In this document: positions 8,894-16,644 of the stretch, piece after piece
Layout: every line of letters begins with the position of its first letter
How positions within the stretch are numbered: the first letter of the stretch is position 1
DNA from: CAYZJK01 sp964479125
Lineage (GTDB): Bacteria > Patescibacteriota > Saccharimonadia > Saccharimonadales > Saccharimonadaceae
Assembly: GCA_964479125.1 (NCBI GenBank)
Contig: CAYZJK010000009.1
Span: 1-25,651, forward strand
Length of the DNA: 25,651 bases
Direction of reading: 5' to 3'
The notes under the pieces: model-generated
What the model was told of the DNA's origin: nothing
What the model saw: only the letters and a program-made list of their open reading frames with translations
Databases searched by the model: none
Translations under genes and position numbers: made by a program

Positions 8894-9523
8894 ATGGATA
8901 AAAGAATTGTAATTGGAATTGGCGTCGGGGTAATTGCTGCAGCTATTGCTGTAATTATCTTCGCTTTAGATCGAGCTCAGGTGCCGATTCAACAACCAGG
9001 TCAACATCCGGTCGTGGTTAGTGTCCTACCAAAGTATGCTCAGATAAAGATTTCGGGCTCAGAAGACTACCTGGTTAACAACCAGGTCAACTACCTAGAT
9101 GAAGGTGAGTATACCGTATCTATTACAGCTGATAACTTCGCTCCTGAAGAAATGAGCTTTACAGTTAAACAGGACCTGCGACCAAAGGTTATTACTGCTC
9201 TATCGGCTATTGGTGATGCAGAGATAACTTACTCTGAAGAAGATATGCTCGAACTTGAAAGGGCCTCAGGAGCAGCTAGTCAGGAATATACAGAGATATA
9301 TGAAAGAAAATACCCAGCCAAGAAACTACTGCCTTACCGCGACCCTTACTATCGAATCGGCTACAGCTCGACTGACGGGACCGACTTCTACATTACAGTT
9401 CATACTGAGTCACCACGCTACCGAGAGCTGGCTCTTCAGAAGATTATCTCAATGGGAATCAGCCCAACTAAATACAAGATTGTCTTTAGAGATTACGAAT
9501 TCCCGCTACAGGAGGCGCAATGA
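8894..9523 (+). CDS. Single-pass membrane protein with PEGA-like domain (module A, gene 3)
   Basis: The 209-residue product has one N-terminal membrane segment (about 5-26, IVIGIGVGVIAAAIAVIIFA). A beta-rich domain at about 40-105 follows, with the rhythm of PEGA domains (VVSVLPKYAQIKISGS, then LDEGEYTVSITADNFAPEE). PEGA domains are thought to bind surface structures or wall components. The C-terminal 80 residues carry LLPYRDPYYRIGYSS and SPRYRELALQKIISMG. Both motifs recur in the 224-residue protein at 14303, so the two are paralogues. With an N-in anchor, the bulk of the protein should lie outside the membrane. An AAGGATAAG stretch precedes the ATG. The stop overlaps the next gene as ATGA. 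It is probably a structural or tethering partner of the hydrolases encoded upstream; the function is inferred from context only. Confidence 0.7.
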   Translation: MDKRIVIGIGVGVIAAAIAVIIFALDRAQVPIQQPGQHPVVVSVLPKYAQIKISGSEDYLVNNQVNYLDEGEYTVSITADNFAPEEMSFTVKQDLRPKVITALSAIGDAEITYSEEDMLELERASGAASQEYTEIYERKYPAKKLLPYRDPYYRIGYSSTDGTDFYITVHTESPRYRELALQKIISMGISPTKYKIVFRDYEFPLQEAQ

Positions 9524-10188
9524 ACAAAATAGCGAAACTCATCCTAATTTACACCTCAATTATTATTGTTACCGGTGCCCTATTTGGTCTTTATGCTTAT
9601 CTAACCTCCTATCAATACTTAGTCTTGCAAGTACCAGAAGACAGGCAAGCATTCGTTAAGCTCTACAAAGCTGAAGAAGGGGATGGACGGTACGTCAAGC
9701 TTGAAGACGATCAGATCGAAGTAGAATTTAACACCGACCTAAAGCTAGATCGCGGTTTATATCTAGCTGAATATAACCAAGAGGGTTTCGAGTCGCAGCG
9801 TAGAGAGATCAACCTTGATAAAGAAATAGTCAGCGTATCGTTCGATTACATTATCGATCAGCCTACTCTTGAACTTATCTTGGAGGAAAACACTGAGAGC
9901 ATTCATATCGCCATGAAACAGGCTTATCCGGGACTGTTTGCCAACTACACTATTCTAGAGGAAAGTGTCTACAGTGACGGCAACTGGTATGGAGCTATCC
10001 TTACCAGTAATGATCAGGAATCATTAACTCGCGACACAGTTAGAATGGTAATGAAAAACGAAGCTGGAACCTGGAAAGTAGCCGCTAAGCCTTACATAAC
10101 AATTAGTCAGGACGAATACCCAGAGATACCGTCTGATTTACTAGATGAGATTAACCGCGTACCTGGCGCTCGACCTGGGGCAAGATAG
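9520..10188 (+). CDS. Single-pass membrane protein of unknown function (module A, gene 4)
   Basis: The 222-residue product has one membrane segment near residues 6-30, then a beta-rich extracytoplasmic part with a PEGA-like stretch (LDRGLYLAEYNQEGFESQRR, about 78-97). The C-terminal half contains YSDGNWYGAIL, RDTVRMVMK and ISQDEYPEIPSDLLDEINR. These align by eye with the 213-residue protein at 14970 (YLDGNIYGASL, RDTLKVMMQ, ISQPLYPDIPLDIITQINR), so they are paralogues. It overlaps the preceding gene by 4 nt (ATGA) with GGAGG at 9511-9515, a sign of translational coupling. It ends the first transcription unit; a promoter for module B begins within 50 nt. I do not recognise a named family. Confidence 0.65.
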   Translation: MNKIAKLILIYTSIIIVTGALFGLYAYLTSYQYLVLQVPEDRQAFVKLYKAEEGDGRYVKLEDDQIEVEFNTDLKLDRGLYLAEYNQEGFESQRREINLDKEIVSVSFDYIIDQPTLELILEENTESIHIAMKQAYPGLFANYTILEESVYSDGNWYGAILTSNDQESLTRDTVRMVMKNEAGTWKVAAKPYITISQDEYPEIPSDLLDEINRVPGARPGAR

Positions 10189-10202
10189 TCGATTTTACTC
10201 TG

Positions 10203-10240
10203 TAGTCACCATGGACTAAAATAGCAATCGATGATATAAT
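10203..10240 (+). promoter_or_regulatory. Promoter of module B with an overlapping palindrome
   Basis: TGGACT at 10212-10217 and a perfect TATAAT at 10235-10240 are separated by 17 bp. The predicted transcript start, near 10247, is only about 5 nt before the ATG at 10252, and no ribosome-binding site is present. The inverted repeat TAGTC-ACCATG-GACTA (10203-10218) covers the -35 element and could be an operator, though 5-bp arms may arise by chance. Confidence 0.7.
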
Positions 10241-10251
10241 ATGGCTTAATT

Positions 10252-13050
10252 ATGAATCCACCGAATCCGGGAGATAAGAAATTCGGTTCTAATGCAGCAC
10301 GCTCTATAAAAGAGCAGGAAGATTCTGCAGCAGCGACTCCGGAGCAGCCGGCTAATCTTCATGGACCCAAAGTAGCGGAGCAGGTGGCTAGTAAGACTAT
10401 ACCTGGAGCTAAAGCTGGCTTTGCAGTCAAAAAAGTCTTAAATAAAAAGACTAGCGGCCCAATCGCAGCCGTCATTGGTTTACTTGTTACTGCTTTCGTA
10501 TTTATATCTGGTACGTTCTTACCAGGTCTAGCTATTATTAAGCCAGCTCAAGACTTTGTAGCTGACCTTAACTCTCAGCTAGCGGCCGTCGATACTGTTA
10601 ACGGTCAACTCTGGTCAACCAAGATTAACAAGACCGCCCGCGGCTGTGGAGCGATTAAGATTAATTGTCGCTTCAAGACAGTTGATATGAAGCGAGCAAC
10701 TGAAAACTTTGGTCGCAATGGCATTAAGGTAGAGTTCGATGCAGACCCGAGCCATGAAAATGGACGCGCTAAGATTAAGTCATTAGAGTACACCGACCGA
10801 AAAGGTAATAATGTATTAATTGATAATCCAAATGACCTACAGCGCGCAATGAGAAGCAACCTTGATTTTCGCCTAGCAATGATCGACTCGAACAACCCTA
10901 AGTTTTTGAGCTTTCACGACGGGCCTTCTAAAAAAGCTTTAGCCAAACTAAAGACCAGCTATTCTAGCAAACTACGTGGCAACACTCCTGAAGAGTTTGA
11001 CGAATCTCTTAAAAGGGCGGTTCAAACTCGGGGTAATATTTCATTTGCCAATCTAAGGGCAGAGGTAGATGATAACGGCAACGAGACAGGTCGCTACCTC
11101 AATGAAGATGGTGAAGTGTTTACTAAAGAAGAATATGACGGACTCAAAGAATCTGAATCTCGCATCACCAATTCCGATCCAACTAGGAACCTCATCAAAA
11201 ATGCTGCTAGAGGAGTTATGATTACCGGTGCAGCCGATACCGCCTGTATGGCCTACAGCATGGCTAATGCTGTTGAACAAGCAGCCAAGATTTATCGCTC
11301 AGCTGAACTAGCCAGGTACTCCCAAGCTGTAATGCTAGGTATGGCTGGTGAGATTAGAGCTGGCGACGCCTCACCGGAGAAAGTAGAGTACATTAGCGAT
11401 AAGCTATCTAAGCCTGATCTTAGGGATACAGTTATTAACGAACAGGCTCTGGAAGATACAGACATCAACGGCGATCCGCCTATGCGAATTAATCCAGATA
11501 AAGGCAAGACTGGTCTCGACTCAGCTTTCTATAAGCTATCTACTAACCAAGAGATTCCTAAAATTAATGCTGACAATGAGCAGTTCTTAGTCGCTGGCGG
11601 TAAGACTGGTATGCTAGCTCGAACAATGGAGCAAATCCGAACCATGATGGGTGGAGCCTCGCATCAAACCATTAAAAATAACTGTCGCGTTATCCAGCAT
11701 CCAGTCACACAAGGTGGGGCACTTGTAATTGGTGTAATTGTTGGCGCAATCTCATTTGGTACCACCACTATGGTTCTAATGAGCGCCTCAATGCTACTGG
11801 GCTTAGCTACACCATACTTAACTTCAATGCTAGGCGATATGCTAGCTGGTCGAGTAACGGGACCTGAGTTAGAGGGCACCCAGATGATGGATGCGGCTGC
11901 TATTGGTGCTGATGTGATGATGAACGAACAGGCTAGAGCTAGAGGACTTATGGCTCTTCCAGAAGAAGAAATGGTTGAATACCAGAATACAAACCGACAG
12001 GTTGAATTAGCTTATCAAGAATACGAAACCCATAAGGCAGCTGACACACCATTTGACATCTATAACACCAACTCGTTTATTGGCTCAACTTTAGTAGCTA
12101 TGATGCCTAGCATGATGACCGCAAAGCAGGCCTCACTAACCAGCCTAGCGGCCATCCCACAAATCTTAGGTACGGCTGTAAAAGCACTTGGACCTAAAGA
12201 AGCTAAAGCCGCTTCAATGCAGATTCAGCCTGAACGATATCAGCAAACGAATGACACCATGTACAGCCCTCACGGTGTAGCAGTTAACCCAAGTGGTGTA
12301 CTAGTTTATGGATTACCCAAATCATCAATGGAAATGACACCAGAGCAAGCTGCCGAGTGGATGGTGGCTAATGATGAGATTGACCCTGAAGATGAAACTG
12401 GAGCTCCTAAAGATAATGATAAGAAATGGAACTACAAGCAGTATGTTGAAAACTGTGTTAACGGTGACATTGTTGATGAATGCCTCAGCAAAGAAAACTA
12501 CGAATCAAATCGACACTATGCTAAATTCCACTTATCAGTTGAATGGAATAAGGTGCTCGATGGAGATATACCAGGTCTAAAGGGTGGATCAGATGCATCA
12601 CTAGCCTCAGGAGAGAGCGGTGAAGTAAATCCTGATGGCTGGGCTTTCCCAACCACTAGTGACGCTATCCTAACCAGTGGCTTTGGACCTCGCGGTGGTG
12701 CCATGCACCAAGGTATCGATCTTGCTCAACCAGGTGATGCCTCAGGTAAGCCAATCTTTGCTGCCCGCGACGGTAAAGTAGTAGCTTCAGGTCCAGCTAG
12801 CGGCTTTGGTAACTGGATCGTAATTGAACATGAAGTAGACGGCAGGCGCTTTGATACGGTTTATGGTCATATGTATGCTGACGGAGTTTATGCTCGACTA
12901 GGAGACACCGTTACAGCTGGTCAAGAAATTGGTGCAATTGGCAATGCCGGACAGAGTAGTGGTGCCCACCTTCACTTTGAGATCTGGGACGGCGGACGCT
13001 TCAATGGTTCAGCTATCGACCCAGCGCCAATAGTGGGAGGTGGAAACTAA
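10252..13050 (+). CDS. Large membrane protein with C-terminal M23 endopeptidase domain (module B, gene 1)
   Basis: The 932-residue product follows the plan of the 1087-residue protein at 3690. It has a hydrophilic N-terminus (1-65), a membrane segment at 70-97 (AAVIGLLVTAFVFISGTFLP), and further hydrophobic regions near 320-340, 485-530 and 615-645. It then shows the shared DTPFDIYN box and an M23/LytM domain from about 796. Zinc and catalytic residues are intact: H819 and D823 in HQGIDLA, the VYGHMY histidine, and H906/H908 in AHLHFEIW. M23 similarity between the copies is high (for example both carry ASGPASGFGNW or AAGPASGFGNW and HLHFEIW). The rest has diverged strongly. The expected role is peptide crosslink cleavage at the cell surface by a membrane-embedded platform. 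It starts from its own promoter with almost no leader, and its TAA stop overlaps the next ATG by 1 nt. Confidence 0.85.
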   Translation: MNPPNPGDKKFGSNAARSIKEQEDSAAATPEQPANLHGPKVAEQVASKTIPGAKAGFAVKKVLNKKTSGPIAAVIGLLVTAFVFISGTFLPGLAIIKPAQDFVADLNSQLAAVDTVNGQLWSTKINKTARGCGAIKINCRFKTVDMKRATENFGRNGIKVEFDADPSHENGRAKIKSLEYTDRKGNNVLIDNPNDLQRAMRSNLDFRLAMIDSNNPKFLSFHDGPSKKALAKLKTSYSSKLRGNTPEEFDESLKRAVQTRGNISFANLRAEVDDNGNETGRYLNEDGEVFTKEEYDGLKESESRITNSDPTRNLIKNAARGVMITGAADTACMAYSMANAVEQAAKIYRSAELARYSQAVMLGMAGEIRAGDASPEKVEYISDKLSKPDLRDTVINEQALEDTDINGDPPMRINPDKGKTGLDSAFYKLSTNQEIPKINADNEQFLVAGGKTGMLARTMEQIRTMMGGASHQTIKNNCRVIQHPVTQGGALVIGVIVGAISFGTTTMVLMSASMLLGLATPYLTSMLGDMLAGRVTGPELEGTQMMDAAAIGADVMMNEQARARGLMALPEEEMVEYQNTNRQVELAYQEYETHKAADTPFDIYNTNSFIGSTLVAMMPSMMTAKQASLTSLAAIPQILGTAVKALGPKEAKAASMQIQPERYQQTNDTMYSPHGVAVNPSGVLVYGLPKSSMEMTPEQAAEWMVANDEIDPEDETGAPKDNDKKWNYKQYVENCVNGDIVDECLSKENYESNRHYAKFHLSVEWNKVLDGDIPGLKGGSDASLASGESGEVNPDGWAFPTTSDAILTSGFGPRGGAMHQGIDLAQPGDASGKPIFAARDGKVVASGPASGFGNWIVIEHEVDGRRFDTVYGHMYADGVYARLGDTVTAGQEIGAIGNAGQSSGAHLHFEIWDGGRFNGSAIDPAPIVGGGN

Positions 13051-14306
13051 TGCGAAAATTACTCCTCAAGACTAAGTACCTCCTTATGGCAGCCTTAATG
13101 ATTTTCTCAGGCTCACTTAGCCACAGCACAGCCATGGCAATTACCGATCCGCTATTCTTCTCACGTAACGATATCCTTCACTATGATGATGAATGTCTAG
13201 ACGCCAGTGCTACCGCCGCTGTACACCTAGCCGGTGAAGATAACCTGGAGAAGATCTTAAACTTCTTCATGCAAAAGGGATTAACTCTTGCTCAAGCAGC
13301 CGGCATAGTTGGCAACATGCAACAAGAGTCAGGACTCAAGCCCGATATCGAACAGGGTGGGCGAATAGTTGATGAAAACTACACACCAATCAATGGAGTT
13401 GGTTTCGGTCTAGTGCAATGGACATTTACCGCTCGTCAAAAGCCCCTTCAAGATTTCGTTGCTGGTATGGGTGTGCCGATCACCGATCTAAGCGGGCAGT
13501 TAGGTTTCGTTTGGGAAGAATTAAATACTGGCTGGTTAGGTACTTTAAATAAACTACGCGCGATTGACGACCCGGTTGAAGCGGCTGTCTTGGTTCATAA
13601 CGAATACGAGATTTCAGCTGACTCGGCCGCTACCGTTCGCCAGGTGCGAGGTGGCTTTGCTCAAGAGGTTTACGATAAGTACAAGGACGCTCCAGCCTTA
13701 GCTGGCTCAACGGCTGATCCAGAAATGGCTAATCCAGTCGGCTCTCTAACTGGTGAGCCAGGTCAAGAAAATAAGCGGTTCTCTAACGCCGTTAATAGCT
13801 GTAATAACAGGAATACTGCCGGCGGTAGCTTTGAAGAGCTACTTCTAGCTTACGCCTGGGAAGATTGGCGCGGCCTAACGATTGATGCTCGTCAGGAGTA
13901 TAGGGACGCTGTTGCTGAAGCTCAGCTATCTGGCCACTATGTTGGCGGCATTAGCCACCCTGGTATCGACTGTGGAGGGTTTATAACACTACTAATCCGT
14001 AACAGTAACTACGACTCAAGCTACAACTACGACGGCAAGGGTGGCAACACCACTATGCAGGAACGCTGGATGCGCGAGAACTGGGAGCCGCTTGGTAGTT
14101 CAACTGAAATTGATGCCAGTACCCTGCAGCCAGGTGACGTCGCGATCAACTCGACTCACACCTTCATCTACGTAGGTGAGGTTGATGGCTTTGGATCTGA
14201 TATAGCTTCCGCCTCACTAGACGAACGGGCTCCAATGGCTGATACAATGCAATCTCCAACTCAACCTGGTTATAATTGGTATAGAATTGGTGGAACAAAA
14301 ACATGA
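13050..14306 (+). CDS. Secreted two-domain peptidoglycan hydrolase: lysozyme plus NlpC/P60- or CHAP-like (module B, gene 2)
   Basis: The 418-residue product has a signal peptide (1-30, core YLLMAALMIFSG, likely cleavage after AMA). A phage tail lysozyme-type domain follows at about 65-215 with GNMQQESGL (E93). A C-terminal Cys/His hydrolase domain spans about 255-400 with GIDCGGF (C308) and STHTFIYVG (H370). It is paralogous to the 643-residue protein at 6953. The two are almost identical over EKILNFFMQKGLTLAQAAG and the following 40 residues, and both keep YDKYKDAP at the end of domain 1. The amidase domain of the module A copy is replaced here by a linker of about 40 residues. It probably acts in the wall with the M23 protein encoded just upstream. 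GGGAGG precedes the start, and the stop overlaps the next gene as ATGA. Confidence 0.85.
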   Translation: MRKLLLKTKYLLMAALMIFSGSLSHSTAMAITDPLFFSRNDILHYDDECLDASATAAVHLAGEDNLEKILNFFMQKGLTLAQAAGIVGNMQQESGLKPDIEQGGRIVDENYTPINGVGFGLVQWTFTARQKPLQDFVAGMGVPITDLSGQLGFVWEELNTGWLGTLNKLRAIDDPVEAAVLVHNEYEISADSAATVRQVRGGFAQEVYDKYKDAPALAGSTADPEMANPVGSLTGEPGQENKRFSNAVNSCNNRNTAGGSFEELLLAYAWEDWRGLTIDARQEYRDAVAEAQLSGHYVGGISHPGIDCGGFITLLIRNSNYDSSYNYDGKGGNTTMQERWMRENWEPLGSSTEIDASTLQPGDVAINSTHTFIYVGEVDGFGSDIASASLDERAPMADTMQSPTQPGYNWYRIGGTKT

Positions 14307-14977
14307 ATCGTGAACCAGCTTACTACTTAGATTTATATAAGAAGCAAATCCTAATTGGAGTAGTGTCCGTTATAGTGTTAATCCTACTGGGTGTAGTCGG
14401 TATTAACCTATGGCTAGCCGAGAGAAGAGAAGGGCTAGTAGCAGTTGAAGTTTTAACTGCACCGAGTGATAGTAGAATAACTCTTGATACCGGCGAGGTA
14501 ATTGGCAACGGCACAGTCTATCTCAAGCCAGGCGAATACACCGCTAAAGTCGAACATGAGGGCTTTCATCCCTACGAAGAGGAATTAATCGTAAATGAAG
14601 ACGAAAGCGTTAAATCATACCTCTACGTCGGCTTGGGGCCTAAAACTGAAGAGGCTCAACGCTGGGTGCAGTGGAATCGCAGAGCTTATGGTGAGTTGGA
14701 GTTAAAAACTAGAGAAATAGGCGTAGCCTATACTCAGAATCTTCGCGAGCAATATCCGATCATAGAAGAGTTGCCATTAAGAGACCCGTACTTTACAGTG
14801 GGCTATCGAGCATCCGATGAGTATGGCATTATCGTTACCGTTAAAGGCACGTCTCCTCGCTATCGACAGGCTGCTATTCAGGCAATTGAATCGAGGGGGT
14901 ATAACCTAGGTGAATATGTCGTCGAGTATGAAGGTTTTGATAATCCACTAGCTGACGACGGAGAAACTGATGAATAA
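14303..14977 (+). CDS. Single-pass membrane protein with PEGA-like domain (module B, gene 3)
   Basis: The 224-residue product has a membrane segment at about 14-38 (KQILIGVVSVIVLILLGVVG). A PEGA-like domain follows at about 48-108 (VLTAPSDSRITLDTGEVIGN, then LKPGEYTAKVEHEGFHPYEE). The C-terminal region contains ELPLRDPYFTVGYRAS and SPRYRQAAIQAIESRG, which match the protein at 8894. It sits in the same position of its module and overlaps both neighbours (4 nt upstream, 8 nt downstream). PEGA domains occur in surface-layer-associated proteins; here the domain should lie outside the membrane, perhaps tethering the hydrolases or contacting the wall. That role is inferred from context. Confidence 0.7.
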   Translation: MNREPAYYLDLYKKQILIGVVSVIVLILLGVVGINLWLAERREGLVAVEVLTAPSDSRITLDTGEVIGNGTVYLKPGEYTAKVEHEGFHPYEEELIVNEDESVKSYLYVGLGPKTEEAQRWVQWNRRAYGELELKTREIGVAYTQNLREQYPIIEELPLRDPYFTVGYRASDEYGIIVTVKGTSPRYRQAAIQAIESRGYNLGEYVVEYEGFDNPLADDGETDE

Positions 14978-15611
14978 CAATAAGCCAAACATTAACCTTA
15001 GCAATAGTAAGGCTTGGGCCATGTTCTTTACGATTGGCGTTCTTCTAATTGGATTTACAGTAGTCTGGATTATTAATTCTTACCATCAAGTCACATTTAA
15101 ATACGACACTGAGCGAGGTTCGGTTACTTTAATTAAACCTAATAGTAATGATAATCCAATTGAAGTAAAGTCTAGCCAACCCCTAACCTTAAGAGAAGGG
15201 GACTACATCCTTAAGCGCCAAGGCAAGAACATTATTGAAAGCGAGCAGACCGTTAAGGTTACTAAAGACGAAACATTTGATATCAATCTTTACTACTCTG
15301 ATCGTTACCTAGACCAACTGTATGACTTTGAAAAAGCCGACATTGAAACAACTCTATACCAGAAGTATCCTAAAATATTAGAACTCTACAACCTCAGGAA
15401 CGGACGTCTTTATCTTGATGGCAATATCTATGGTGCCAGCTTGCTTCATATTGATGACAATAATCAAAACCGAGACACCCTTAAGGTTATGATGCAAAAA
15501 GAGGGTAATGAGTGGAAGATATTAACCGAACCGCCAACTCCAGTTATTAGTCAGCCACTATATCCAGACATCCCACTCGATATCATTACCCAGATTAATC
15601 GAGGGCGATAA
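14970..15611 (+). CDS. Single-pass membrane protein of unknown function (module B, gene 4)
   Basis: The 213-residue product has a membrane segment at about 15-37 (AWAMFFTIGVLLIGFTVVWI). A beta-rich part follows (GSVTLIKPNSNDNPIEV, then LREGDYILKRQGKNI, PEGA-like), then a C-terminal half paralogous to the protein at 9520 (DGNIYGASL, RDTLKVMMQ, YPDIPLDIITQINR). It overlaps the preceding gene by 8 nt. Its 3' end overlaps the convergent recF gene by 17 nt, and no intrinsic terminator is visible between them. I do not recognise a named family. Conservation of this gene as the fourth member of both modules suggests it works with the other three. Confidence 0.65.
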   Translation: MNNNKPNINLSNSKAWAMFFTIGVLLIGFTVVWIINSYHQVTFKYDTERGSVTLIKPNSNDNPIEVKSSQPLTLREGDYILKRQGKNIIESEQTVKVTKDETFDINLYYSDRYLDQLYDFEKADIETTLYQKYPKILELYNLRNGRLYLDGNIYGASLLHIDDNNQNRDTLKVMMQKEGNEWKILTEPPTPVISQPLYPDIPLDIITQINRGR

Positions 15612-16635
15612 CCGACTCGGTATCTATACCAGTGTAAGCTGAGGTGCTAGTAATAAACATCTGGTTATCTCGACACTTCTCAGCCAGTCGCATCTGGCGA
15701 GTTTCGTCTAGCTCCGCAAACACATCATCTAATAGAATAACTGGCTCCTGACCAGTCGACTCCGTTGTCACGTCAACTTCGATAAACTTAAGCGCCAGGA
15801 TAATACTTCGAACCTCACCTCGTGAAGCTACAGACAGAGCCGGGGCGTCATTAAATAAGAATTTTAAATCATGCCTGTGCGGCCCGACTGACGTATAGCC
15901 CAACACTCGATCGCGGTCAAATGAATGATGCAAATCGTTTAATAGTTTTTGATTAATCGAATCTATCATCGTATGAGAGTAGTGAAGTGCTATCCTGTCA
16001 TCAACATTAGCAATATCCCGGTAAGTCTTCTCTAACTCCTGGTTGATTCGCTCACTAATCGCCACTCGATGTGAAATAATTTCAGCTCCGTACTCAGCTA
16101 GCGCCACATCCCAAACAAAAACATCGTCTCGGCTCACCACAGGCTCCTTAAGAAGAGAGTTCCTCTGCTTGAGTGCTCGTTCATATTTACGCACTACGGC
16201 GCTGTAATGTGGGTATACTTGGCTAATAAAGGCATCAATGAAGTCACGACGACGAGAAGGGGAGCCGTTCAGCAGTCTTAGGTCCTCCGGTTCGAATGAT
16301 ACAATTGGTGATTTCTTCTGAAGCGGCATTCGATAATGGGTTGCTTCATTAATCTCAATTCTTTTTCGTCCAGATTGCTTTAAGCTATCAAACTTAATTG
16401 ATCGCTTCTCATTACCGCGCAGCAGATCGACTCGCCACCAAGTTTCATTAGCCCGTAAAAACTCCATATCCGACCCTCTAAACGAAGTACCTCTAAGAGC
16501 AATATGGATCGCTTCTAGTAGCGTTGTCTTACCGCTACCATTAGCACCAGTAATAACAGTTACACGCGACTTGAACGTGTAACTGTCTTCCATATGCGAA
16601 CGGGCATGCCAAACTGATAGGGCGGATATATCCAT
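15595..16635 (-). CDS. recF: DNA repair and replication-gap protein RecF
   Basis: RecF is an SMC-like ATPase that binds DNA ends or gaps and helps load RecA through the RecFOR pathway. The 346-residue product has Walker A at 30-37 (GANGSGKT), the conserved EPEDLRLLNGSPSRRRDFID region near 107-126, a signature-like SRGEVRSIILALKFIEVD, and Walker B (VILLDDVFAELDE) near 299-311. Length and domain order fit the family. The start is 9 nt after the dnaN stop, with no clear ribosome-binding site, so it is probably expressed with dnaN. Unlike many bacterial origins, gyrB does not follow; the convergent module B gene does. Confidence 0.95.
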   Translation of the reverse strand: MDISALSVWHARSHMEDSYTFKSRVTVITGANGSGKTTLLEAIHIALRGTSFRGSDMEFLRANETWWRVDLLRGNEKRSIKFDSLKQSGRKRIEINEATHYRMPLQKKSPIVSFEPEDLRLLNGSPSRRRDFIDAFISQVYPHYSAVVRKYERALKQRNSLLKEPVVSRDDVFVWDVALAEYGAEIISHRVAISERINQELEKTYRDIANVDDRIALHYSHTMIDSINQKLLNDLHHSFDRDRVLGYTSVGPHRHDLKFLFNDAPALSVASRGEVRSIILALKFIEVDVTTESTGQEPVILLDDVFAELDETRQMRLAEKCRDNQMFITSTSAYTGIDTESVIALD

Positions 16636-16644
16636 GAATTAGAA

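Noticed and set aside
9255..9659. 134-codon plus-strand frame across the 209/222-residue gene junction
   Set aside because: It is an out-of-frame shadow of two well-supported genes, with no domain pattern.
15590..15615. Intrinsic terminator between the convergent module B gene and recF
   Set aside because: The two coding regions overlap by 17 nt and I see no stem followed by a T run.
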